Source: Gemmatimonadota bacterium
GTDB taxonomy: Bacteria > Gemmatimonadota > Gemmatimonadetes > Longimicrobiales > Gaopeijiaceae
Direction: 5' to 3'
DNA: 36,523 bases
NCBI GenBank assembly: GCA_030430625.1
Contig: JAUIKL010000014.1
Location: forward strand, 1-36,523
The position numbers were made by a program, and so were the translations under genes. Below, one piece after another: positions 23,757 through 33,273 of this stretch (position 1 is its first letter; every line of letters begins with the position of its first letter). Below the pieces are notes generated by a model. The model ran no database searches. It was not told the DNA's origin and was given only the letters and a program-made list of their open reading frames with translations.

Positions 23757-24542
23757 ATGATTGTCGTACAGGCGCACGACCCGAGTCTTCGCAAAGCAGC
23801 TGTGCGCGCGGCGCACAGTGAAGAGGACGTGATCTTCGAGGGTCGGCTTCTGCAGAGTGCGCTCGAGTACGGCTTCCCACGCCTGCTGGTCCGCGAAGGT
23901 GGGCGGCGTCCGGGCTTCACCCCCGTCGACGTACCGGTCCTCGAGATCGACGACGCCAAGCGACGGCGATGGGAGAGCGAGCGGCTGTCCGAGGAACTCC
24001 CCCGGACCCGGCTCGACCATCTGACGCAGCAACTCTCGATCGAGTTCGCTCGCGTCGGGCGGGGTGACTCCTGGGCCGACCGCGCGTTGGCGGATCTGTC
24101 CAGGGCGGCCGGTGCCCGGCTGCCGGGCTCTCTCCGGTCCTTCGGGCGCCGGATCATGGAGTATCCGGTCCACTACACGACACTTTTCCCGCTCGCCACG
24201 GCGTGCGGGACGACACGGGGCGCGCTCAAGGCTCGGTTCCGACGCCGCGGCCTACCGACCCCGTCGACCTACCTCCGGTGGTTCCGGCTTCTGGCCGTGG
24301 CCGAGGTGTTGTCGAACCACGACGTCACGGTGGCGGACGCGGCGCGCCGGTGTGGCTTCACGTCGGACGGAAACCTGTGCCGAATGATGGCCAAGGTCAC
24401 CTCGATGACGCCGACGGAGGCGCGCTCGCTGCACGGGCGCCGGACGATGCTGCTGGCCTTCGTGTGGAAGCACCTGCGCGTGGACGACCTGGAGGGGTGG
24501 GCCGCGCTCGACGACATCTTCGAGCAGAACCGCGTCGCATAA
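23757..24542 (+). CDS. AraC-type transcriptional regulator
   Basis: In this 261-residue protein the DNA-binding half is at about 155-230: TYLRWFRLLAVAEVLSNHDV, then the second HTH DAARRCGFTSDGNLCRMM and SMTPTEARS, which matches the two helix-turn-helix units of AraC/XylS proteins. The N-terminal half (about 1-115) is unlike a cupin sensor. It reads as an alpha/beta fold with HSEEDVIFEGRLLQSALEYG, more like a receiver-like remnant, but no phospho-acceptor is clear. After the HTH there is an extra 35-residue tail ending in DDIFEQNRVA, which is unusual. ATG 23757 is chosen; the open frame goes further upstream through the stem-loop at 23688-23721. Its stop TAA merges with the T tract of the convergent rpsU terminator. 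Confidence 0.75.
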   Translation: MIVVQAHDPSLRKAAVRAAHSEEDVIFEGRLLQSALEYGFPRLLVREGGRRPGFTPVDVPVLEIDDAKRRRWESERLSEELPRTRLDHLTQQLSIEFARVGRGDSWADRALADLSRAAGARLPGSLRSFGRRIMEYPVHYTTLFPLATACGTTRGALKARFRRRGLPTPSTYLRWFRLLAVAEVLSNHDVTVADAARRCGFTSDGNLCRMMAKVTSMTPTEARSLHGRRTMLLAFVWKHLRVDDLEGWAALDDIFEQNRVA

Positions 24543-24573
24543 AAAAACGGCCCTCTCCGAAGAGAGGACCGTT
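24541..24573 (-). terminator. Rho-independent terminator of rpsU
   Basis: On the minus strand an 11-bp stem (one G-U pair), closed by a stable cUUCGg tetraloop, is followed by a run of seven T. It begins 23 bases after the rpsU stop. The A run of the terminator overlaps the stop codon of the convergent AraC-type gene (24540-24542). Confidence 0.92.
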
Positions 24574-24595
24574 CAGGTTCCTACGAAGCCCGGAT

Positions 24596-24799
24596 CTACC
24601 GGCGCTTCCGACGCTGACGGCGACGCTCGCGTCGGATGGCCGCTTCCCGCTTCCGCTTCCGCTGCGCACTCGGCTTCTCGTAGTAACGGCGCTTCCGCAG
24701 TTCGGAATAGAGACCGGAGCGCTGGACTTTCCGCTTGAAGCGGCGCAGCGCGCGGTCGAGGCTTTCGTTGTCCTGAACGACGACTTCCAAGACGATCAC
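24596..24799 (-). CDS. rpsU: 30S ribosomal protein S21
   Basis: This is a 67-residue, very basic protein. [20 protein letters not shown] at the N-terminus and [17 protein letters not shown] in the middle are the S21 signature, followed by the usual Arg/Lys-rich tail. S21 sits on the 30S platform near the anti-Shine-Dalgarno region and takes part in initiation. The start is GTG at 24799; AAGGG lies close upstream. A longer open frame to 24865 lacks conserved sequence. It has its own strong terminator downstream. The gene upstream on the same strand (24877-25479) ends 77 bp before, so cotranscription with it is possible. Confidence 0.93.
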   Translation of the reverse strand: MIVLEVVVQDNESLDRALRRFKRKVQRSGLYSELRKRRYYEKPSAQRKRKREAAIRRERRRQRRKRR

Positions 24800-24876
24800 A
24801 CCCTTGGATTGAGCAACTATTGGTGACGAGCCAGAAAAGCTAAGCACGCACGATGGGAGTGGCAACGGGTCTGCCG

Positions 24877-25479
24877 TCAGGGGAGGCGACCACCCCGGTG
24901 GAGCGTGTGGGCGTAGAGACGGTAGGTGTCCGGGCGCGCCGTGTAGTCGGCGACCCAGCTCTCGAAGTCGGGGAGGGGGAGCCGCTCCTCGATGTAGTCG
25001 ACGACCATCCGCGCGAACTGGACCCGGTCACGGCTGCGGAAGTCGATCGACGCCCCGTCGAGGATACGGTCGACGGCTCCGTCGAAGTCGTCCGGGTCGA
25101 CGAGGCAGATGAAGTGGCATACCTGATCGAGGCGGTACGACTCGTACAGGGAGCGTAGGTCCGGCGTCCGGTCCACGGATGCAGCGACACCGACTCCATC
25201 GGCTCCGGCCAACTCCGAGGACGACTCGGCCAGGAGGGTTCGGAAGCGTCCCCTGAGGTGCGGCTCGTCACCGGGCACCTTGGCGGCGGTGTGCAGCGCC
25301 GAGTCGAGGAGTCCCCGCAGGAGCGGTCGGCCGAGGCTTCGCGCCTTGTCGTGGATGGCCGTCTCCGAGGCCTCCAGGAAGATGTCCGTCGTACGGACTT
25401 CGTCGGCTTCGACCTCGCTGTGGCTCGGCCGGAAGGAGAAGTAGCCGTGCCACCGGTTCGCTTCCGAGGGGAAGGTCAC
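24877..25479 (-). CDS. Unknown protein A: RT-IF module followed by YxxYxxxQ/LPxFxxW helical module
   Basis: I do not recognise a named family. From GTG 25479 it is 200 residues. The C-terminal half (about 111-190) is a helical module with YESYRLDQ (112-119) and [11 protein letters not shown] (169-179), shared with the proteins at 26636-27193 and 27897-28235. The N-terminal half contains [10 protein letters not shown] (29-38) and GLLDSAL (56-62), which align without gaps with the C-terminal end of the 26636 protein. The start is doubtful: in-frame protein-like sequence (TATRRGDSIVTVAPRERRR, WACFLV) continues upstream to 25620, but the only possible starts there are ATT 25620 or CTG further up. 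There is no ribosome binding site at GTG 25479. A minus-strand TACAAT at 25619-25624 may be its -10 element. There is no signal or membrane segment. Confidence 0.7.
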   Translation of the reverse strand: MTFPSEANRWHGYFSFRPSHSEVEADEVRTTDIFLEASETAIHDKARSLGRPLLRGLLDSALHTAAKVPGDEPHLRGRFRTLLAESSSELAGADGVGVAASVDRTPDLRSLYESYRLDQVCHFICLVDPDDFDGAVDRILDGASIDFRSRDRVQFARMVVDYIEERLPLPDFESWVADYTARPDTYRLYAHTLHRGGRLP

Positions 25480-25739
25480 GAGGAAACACGCCCACGAATC
25501 CGAGTCGGACTCGAGGAAGGCTACGGAACGTCTGCGTTCCCGGGGAGCTACGGTGACGATGGAATCTCCGCGGCGGGTGGCGGTGAAAGTGCCTGTCGTG
25601 GAAGCGGTTAGCTCAGAAATTGTATCCGTTTGGCGACAACTGCAAGACAGATGTTTCCGGTGTTGGTTTTCCTTGCTCGCCGGGTAAACAGATTGTTATC
25701 GTGAGGATCCGCCCCTCATCCCCGCGTGTGAGACGGAGC

Positions 25740-26627
25740 ATGCAACTCGACACCAGTGCGGACGCCCGCCCCGAGGCCATGGGTGACGTCCCCGGCATCT
25801 GTGAGCTCCCCATCACCCGAGCGGTCGTCCAGTACCGAGACGTCCACGAGATGGACGCCCCCGGCGGCCGGATCGAGGACATCGGCCTCGCGCTCGTGGT
25901 GGACGGGCGCTACGCCGCCACCTCCGAAGCGATCGATCTGGGCAGCGGGCGGGTGAAGGTCCTCGACCTCAGCACCGAACTCGTCGTTCTCGACTGGGTC
26001 TACGAGCCGACCGTCGACCACGTCTCCGAACTCGTGACCGCCACGGCGGCCACGGGAGACGGTGTGAGCCTGGTCCAGTACAGCCGCCGGCTCGGTCTGC
26101 GCGTGCTGGAACGTGTCGGCTTCGGTCCGCTGACGAGGCCCACCTTCCTTCGTGTCGGGTTCCGCGACATCTGTCGCGATCTCGACCTGCACGAAGGTAC
26201 GTCGATCCGGATCGTTCTCGGACCGGGGCGCCTGACCCGGGCACAGCTCGACTACGACGCGTGTGCCCTCGAGTTCAGGACCGCCTTCCGCGAGGCCGAC
26301 CCCCAGCTCGAACACGCGCTGGCGGAGGCCTTCCCGAATGCCACCCTGCGCCGTCGTGAACCGACGACGGTCGCGGACGCCATCTCCTATCATGTCCGCT
26401 TCACCCTTCCGACGACGCTGCGCGAGACGCGGACGACGCTGGCAGAGATGCGGCGCGGGCTCGGCCTGCTGATCGCCCGCTTCGAGCCCGACCGGTACGA
26501 GACGATGGCCGAGATGCTCGAGACGTTCGGAGCTCGTGAGACGCTCGGCGGCCTCCACATCCACGAATCCATCGAGGACGTGGTCGCCGTCACCGCCCCC
26601 GGTTCGATCTCCCACGCGGTCCATTGA
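25740..26627 (+). CDS. Unknown protein D, about 295 aa
   Basis: I do not recognise this protein. It is soluble and mixed alpha/beta. Features seen are ELPITRAVVQYRDVHEMDAP (near the N-terminus), LSTELVVLDWVYEPTVDHV (around 75-95), a repeated VLERVGF/FLRVGFRDI beta segment, and a helical C-terminal part with FTLPTTLRETRTTLAEMRRG and IARFEPDRYETMAEML. Coding potential is clear from third-position GC and the absence of stops. The start is ATG 25740 or ATG 25779; the frame is open to 25620 but that part is AT-rich and looks like promoter. The next gene starts by overlap (TTGA, 26624) or at ATG 26636, so D and B are one unit. Confidence 0.65.
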   Translation: MQLDTSADARPEAMGDVPGICELPITRAVVQYRDVHEMDAPGGRIEDIGLALVVDGRYAATSEAIDLGSGRVKVLDLSTELVVLDWVYEPTVDHVSELVTATAATGDGVSLVQYSRRLGLRVLERVGFGPLTRPTFLRVGFRDICRDLDLHEGTSIRIVLGPGRLTRAQLDYDACALEFRTAFREADPQLEHALAEAFPNATLRRREPTTVADAISYHVRFTLPTTLRETRTTLAEMRRGLGLLIARFEPDRYETMAEMLETFGARETLGGLHIHESIEDVVAVTAPGSISHAVH

Positions 26628-26635
26628 GTTACGCC

Positions 26636-27193
26636 ATGGACCCGCGCGTGGCGGAGGAGCTGGCTCCTTCGACCGTCGACGAGGAGCGGGCGGAGTACGA
26701 GGCGTACCGAGCCCGACAGGCGCGCGCCCTGGTGGGCATGCTCCCGAGAGAGGCCGTGAGGCCCCTCTACCGCAAGGCACTCGAGAGTGGGCTCCCCCAC
26801 TCCGAGGACGACCCTCTCGGGACGCTGGCGGCGTTCTGTGAGTCGTTCCTACCCCTCCCGACCTTCGATGTGTGGCGGAGTGACCGGCGCGCGTACCCGG
26901 ACGCCCACATGGAGGACCTCGGTGAGGCCGCCGGCGCGCCCTCCGCGGCGGAGCCGGTGACGTTGGAGGCTCGGGTGCTCGCGCGGACGCAGGGCGCGTG
27001 GACGGCCCGTCTGAGGGGATTCCGGGACGAGGACGCCTGGCGCGGCTTCATCGCGTTCGAGGACGGCCGGTCGGGCCACGTGCACCGGACGGCGCTCATC
27101 TTCCGCGAACCCGACGCGGTCGAGCTGCGATCCCGCTTCCTCAGCTTCGAGCCTGCGACCCTCGAAGCCTTCCTCAGGTCCGCGCTGCCGTAA
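26636..27193 (+). CDS. Unknown protein B: YxxYxxxQ/LPxFxxW helical module followed by RT-IF module
   Basis: This 185-residue soluble protein has no recognised family. Its N-terminal half has the helical module: YEAYRARQ (21-28) and LPTFDVWRSDRRAYP (74-88), spaced as in proteins A and C. After an Ala/Glu/Pro linker (about 95-107) the C-terminal half contains AWRGFIAFEDG (134-144), RTALIFREPD (151-160) and ends FLRSALP. The last 34 positions from RT align ungapped with protein A with 11 identities, but in A this part lies before the helical module. The start is ATG 26636; TTG 26624 overlaps the stop of D and is an alternative. It probably forms one transcript with D. Confidence 0.72.
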   Translation: MDPRVAEELAPSTVDEERAEYEAYRARQARALVGMLPREAVRPLYRKALESGLPHSEDDPLGTLAAFCESFLPLPTFDVWRSDRRAYPDAHMEDLGEAAGAPSAAEPVTLEARVLARTQGAWTARLRGFRDEDAWRGFIAFEDGRSGHVHRTALIFREPDAVELRSRFLSFEPATLEAFLRSALP

Positions 27194-27216
27194 CGGAATT
27201 TTTTTGTAAATTCCGT
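27193..27216. repeat. Perfect 9-bp inverted repeat with T-rich centre
   Basis: ACGGAATTT (27193-27201), six bases, AAATTCCGT (27208-27216), starting in the last base of the stop codon of protein B. The T run is inside the loop rather than after the stem, so it is not a standard terminator. A second dyad CCGTG-T-CACGG overlaps it at 27213-27223. It could be an operator or an mRNA 3' structure. Confidence 0.5.
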
Positions 27217-27335
27217 GTCACGGAGGTCGGTTCGGACACCTCGACGAGCCCTCCCGAAACCCGGTGTGTGGCTTGGACTTCCGCCCCTCCGGCGCCCCCC
27301 GCGGCTACGCTGCGACCCACGTCGGGAACAGTTGG

Positions 27336-27391
27336 TTTTCCGATTTTTCCGAAATCTCAAATCGTTGCGGCGCAACGACTTACGAAATCTC
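27336..27391. promoter_or_regulatory. Clustered repeats upstream of the ribbon-helix-helix gene
   Basis: The gap 27194-27571 (378 bp) has no convincing gene and is AT-richer than its surroundings. It holds a tandem TTTTCCGA (27336-27343 and 27345-27352), two copies of CGAAATCTC (27350-27358 and 27383-27391), and between those a perfect dyad CGTTGC-GGC-GCAACG (27363-27377). Farther down, TTGCGG (27423-27428), 16 bases, TAGAGT (27445-27450) is a possible promoter. Short direct repeats and dyads of this kind are typical targets of ribbon-helix-helix repressors, and such a gene lies just downstream. The operator role is inferred. Confidence 0.45.
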
Positions 27392-27571
27392 CAGATTCGG
27401 GCGATTTGGCGCACATTGACCCTTGCGGCCCCGATCCGACGGCTTTAGAGTACATGCACTTCGAGGCTGCTAGCGCCTCCTGCCGTTGGCTCCGAACCAG
27501 CTTCGCGGAGTCGGGCACCCCCCAAGGCAAAGTGTGACTTTTTCATTTCAACCGATGGGCGAGGTGTGTCT

Positions 27572-27775
27572 ATGTGGGAGACGCGTTCCGTGCAACTTTC
27601 TGTCCGGCTTCCCCGCGATATCGCGGACCAGGCCGAGGAAGTTCAGGAGCAAGATCCGGAATTCTTGAGCCGGGTCGTGCTGTACGGCCTCACGCGTCGC
27701 TCCATCTACCGGCACCTGCGGGAGAACGATCAGGAGGACTCGATCGAGCTGGACGGACTTCAGGCGACGCCGTAG
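27572..27775 (+). CDS. Ribbon-helix-helix (CopG/Arc-like) DNA-binding protein
   Basis: This 67-residue protein has a predicted strand VQLSVRLP (7-14), helix 1 DIADQAEEVQE, turn, and helix 2 DPEFLSRVVLYGLTRRSIYRHLRE, the layout of ribbon-helix-helix proteins that dimerise and put an antiparallel strand pair in the major groove. The tail is acidic. The start is ATG 27572 with GAGG at 27561-27564; a GTG at 27566 is less well placed. It is not clearly an antitoxin: no toxin-like gene overlaps it, and the next gene is 121 bp away. It may regulate its own region through the repeats at 27336-27391. Confidence 0.68.
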   Translation: MWETRSVQLSVRLPRDIADQAEEVQEQDPEFLSRVVLYGLTRRSIYRHLRENDQEDSIELDGLQATP

Positions 27776-27896
27776 TCCTTCAAAACGCTTGCGTCGACAG
27801 GCCCTTCGGCTCAAACGTAGGCGCGCATCGCACAAAGCTTTACGCGAGCGCCCCTAGAGAGTCGGGGGCTTGTTCACGTCCGGTGGAGGCACCCCG

Positions 27897-28235
27897 GTGG
27901 ACGCAGGCCAAGGAGGCTCGCAAGAGTCGCTCAACGTCCTGCGCGCGAAGTATCACGACTACTGTTCCGCGCAGGTAGCGGATCTTCTCGTCTACATGAG
28001 TCCGGACGAGATCTACCTGCTGGCGCACCGCGCGCATCGAGAGGACGGCCGTAAGGGCGACGTCTCGTATGCCGAGATGGTGCGGGTCGCGACCGAGTGG
28101 CTGGCCAAACGGGTGGCCCTACCCCCCTTCGAGGTGTGGGTGGAGGACTACCGCGCGCACCCGGAGCAGTACGAGGAGTACTTCATGGGGCTGTGGCGCG
28201 ACGAGTTGGATGCCCGATCCGAGGCCTCGGACTGA
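27897..28235 (+). CDS. Unknown protein C: stand-alone YxxYxxxQ/LPxFxxW helical module
   Basis: This 112-residue soluble, acidic, all-helical-looking protein consists almost only of the module shared with proteins A and B: YHDYCSAQ (19-26), MSPDEIYLLAHRAH, then LPPFEVWVEDYRAHPEQY (75-92). The distance from the first Tyr to the Trp is 62 residues, against 63 in A and 59 in B. The start is GTG 27897 with GGAGG at 27885-27889. It is preceded by the ribbon-helix-helix gene and is convergent with ssb, with a 27-bp gap containing the short dyad AGCCGC-GA-GCGGCT (28241-28254). No function can be assigned. Confidence 0.72.
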   Translation: MDAGQGGSQESLNVLRAKYHDYCSAQVADLLVYMSPDEIYLLAHRAHREDGRKGDVSYAEMVRVATEWLAKRVALPPFEVWVEDYRAHPEQYEEYFMGLWRDELDARSEASD

Positions 28236-28262
28236 GCCGAAGCCGCGAGCGGCTACCCCCGA

Positions 28263-28709
28263 TCAGAAGGGCAGGTCGTCGTCCGGCTCGTTCATCGACG
28301 GACCGGGGCCACCGGACGGGGCCGAAGGCGTGTAGCCGCCACCCGAACCACCGGATCCTCCGGAGCCCTGACCACCCGTGGACCCGAGCATGACCATCTC
28401 GTTGACCACGATGTCGGTCCAGTACTTCGGCCCGCCGTCGCCTTCGGTCTGCGAGTACTCGATCCGCCCTTCGACGTAGAGCCGATCTCCCTTCTTCACC
28501 CACTGCTCTACGATGTCGACGAGACGTCCGAAGAAGGTCAGGCGATGCCACTCCGTCTTGTCGCGCTGCTGACCGGAGTTCCGGTCCGTCCACGTCCGGT
28601 TCGTCGCCAGCGAGACTTTTGCCACACGTGCGCCCGAGGTGGTCGAACGGATCTCGGGGTCGTTCCCGACGTTGCCGATGAGCATGACTTTGTTGAGGGA
28701 ACGACTCAT
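28263..28709 (-). CDS. ssb: Single-stranded DNA-binding protein
   Basis: This 148-residue protein is a standard bacterial SSB. The OB fold covers residues 1-108: SLNKVMLIGNVGNDPEIRST, then DKTEWHRLTFFGRLVDIVEQ and KKGDRLYVEGRIEY. A Gly/Ser/Pro-rich flexible linker follows (about 110-138). The acidic C-terminal tip is DDDLPF, which recruits replication and repair partners. It binds single-stranded DNA as a tetramer during replication, repair and recombination. The ATG at 28709 is chosen because conserved sequence begins there. It lies convergent to protein C and divergent from the enoyl-CoA hydratase gene. Confidence 0.95.
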   Translation of the reverse strand: MSRSLNKVMLIGNVGNDPEIRSTTSGARVAKVSLATNRTWTDRNSGQQRDKTEWHRLTFFGRLVDIVEQWVKKGDRLYVEGRIEYSQTEGDGGPKYWTDIVVNEMVMLGSTGGQGSGGSGGSGGGYTPSAPSGGPGPSMNEPDDDLPF

Positions 28710-28809
28710 GTGTTGGCGACTCCAGGCCGAAGGTTCCGGGGCCGAGCGCACCACCGCGAGCGAGTGCCGGGCGGGCTCGGCAGGCCCGAAGTTACATGAG
28801 CCCTCGTCG

Positions 28810-28839
28810 TTTCACCATCGGGAAACGGGTCGCTATCTT
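28810..28839 (+). promoter_or_regulatory. Possible promoter of the enoyl-CoA hydratase gene
   Basis: TTTCAC (28810-28815), 18 bases, TATCTT (28834-28839), 45 bp before the start codon, in the 174-bp gap divergent from ssb. A short hairpin GGGTC/GACCC lies between it and the start. Moderate match to a housekeeping promoter only. Confidence 0.3.
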
Positions 28840-28883
28840 GGGTCGTCGCGGATGACCCATCACGGAGTTTGGACGGTCCGACC

Positions 28884-29669
28884 ATGGCCGATTTGGAATA
28901 CGTACGTGTCGAGTGGGACGGGGACCTCGCGGTCGTCACCGTCGATCGCCAGGAGAAGCTGAACGCGCTCAACGCCGAGGTCGTCCGGGAGATCGGGACG
29001 GTTTTCGAGGAACTCCGCACGGACGACGACGTCCGCGGTGTCATCCTCACCGGCGCGGGTGACAAAGCCTTCGTGGCGGGTGCCGACATCGGTGAACTGG
29101 CCACGATGAACTCGGTCTCGGGTGTGCAGGTCAGCCGGGACGGTCAGGACGTCTTCCGCGCCATCGAGCGATTCCCGAAGCCGGTCCTGGCGGCCGTCGG
29201 CGGCTACGCGCTCGGCGGTGGCTGCGAGTTGGCCCTGGCCTGCCACATGCGCCTGGCCAGCGAGGGTGCTCGCTTCGGCCTCCCCGAGGTCGGCCTCGGC
29301 ATCATCCCCGGATACGGCGGCACGATACGGCTGGCCCGCCTCGTCGGACTCGGTCGCGCCATCGAACTGACGCTGACCGGCGACATGGTCAAGGCGGACC
29401 GCGCCCTCGACATCGGCCTCGTCTCGGCCGTCGTGCCCCAGGAGAACCTCCTGGACGAAGCCAAGGCCTTCCTCCGGAAGGTCACGAAGAACGGCCCCGT
29501 GGCCGTCCGTATGGCGCTCGAGTCGATCTACCGCGGCCTCGACACGGCCACCGGTGAGGCCCTCGACTACGAATCGTCCCTCTTCGGCCTCCTGGCCTCG
29601 ACCGACGACATGAAGGAGGGCATGCAAGCCTTCCTGGAGAAGCGGAAGCCCGACTTCAAGGGCAGCTGA
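28884..29669 (+). CDS. Enoyl-CoA hydratase/crotonase family protein
   Basis: This 261-residue protein is a standard crotonase. The oxyanion-hole segments are AFVAGADIGEL (around 62-72) and YALGGGCELALAC (around 108-120). The two catalytic Glu of true hydratases are both present: E115 and E135 (in FGLPEVGLGIIPGYGG), 20 residues apart as in the family. It hydrates 2-enoyl-CoA to 3-hydroxyacyl-CoA, the step before the dehydrogenase and thiolase encoded earlier in the window. The start is ATG 28884. The 106-bp gap after it carries the recF upstream region. Confidence 0.92.
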   Translation: MADLEYVRVEWDGDLAVVTVDRQEKLNALNAEVVREIGTVFEELRTDDDVRGVILTGAGDKAFVAGADIGELATMNSVSGVQVSRDGQDVFRAIERFPKPVLAAVGGYALGGGCELALACHMRLASEGARFGLPEVGLGIIPGYGGTIRLARLVGLGRAIELTLTGDMVKADRALDIGLVSAVVPQENLLDEAKAFLRKVTKNGPVAVRMALESIYRGLDTATGEALDYESSLFGLLASTDDMKEGMQAFLEKRKPDFKGS

Positions 29670-29711
29670 CCTCCCGCGGGTCGAGGGGCTCGGGCGCGGG
29701 CCTCCGGAGTG

Positions 29712-29739
29712 GAATCGCAGGGGCTGAATCGTTAGATTC
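29712..29739 (+). promoter_or_regulatory. Repeat/dyad and -10-like element upstream of recF
   Basis: GAATCG occurs at 29712-29717 and 29726-29731. The second copy forms a perfect dyad GAATC-GTTA-GATTC (29726-29739) that contains TAGATT (29733-29738), a possible -10 element 38 bp before the recF start. This could be the promoter-operator of the recF-dciA-gyrB unit. Confidence 0.32.
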
Positions 29740-29775
29740 TGCTATGGTTTATGCGACTTCCCGTGCCTCCGGACC

Positions 29776-33253
<3,478 letters not shown>

Positions 33254-33273
33254 TGTCGGTCGGTCTACCCCGA

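Noticed and set aside
27215-27537. Possible small gene in the 27194-27571 gap
   Set aside because: Frames there are Arg-rich with no ribosome binding site and no codon-position bias; the stretch is better explained as repeats and promoter.
27572-28235. Toxin-antitoxin pair (ribbon-helix-helix gene plus protein C)
   Set aside because: The two genes are 121 bp apart, C has its own ribosome binding site and no toxin-like motif, and it belongs to the A/B/C module family.
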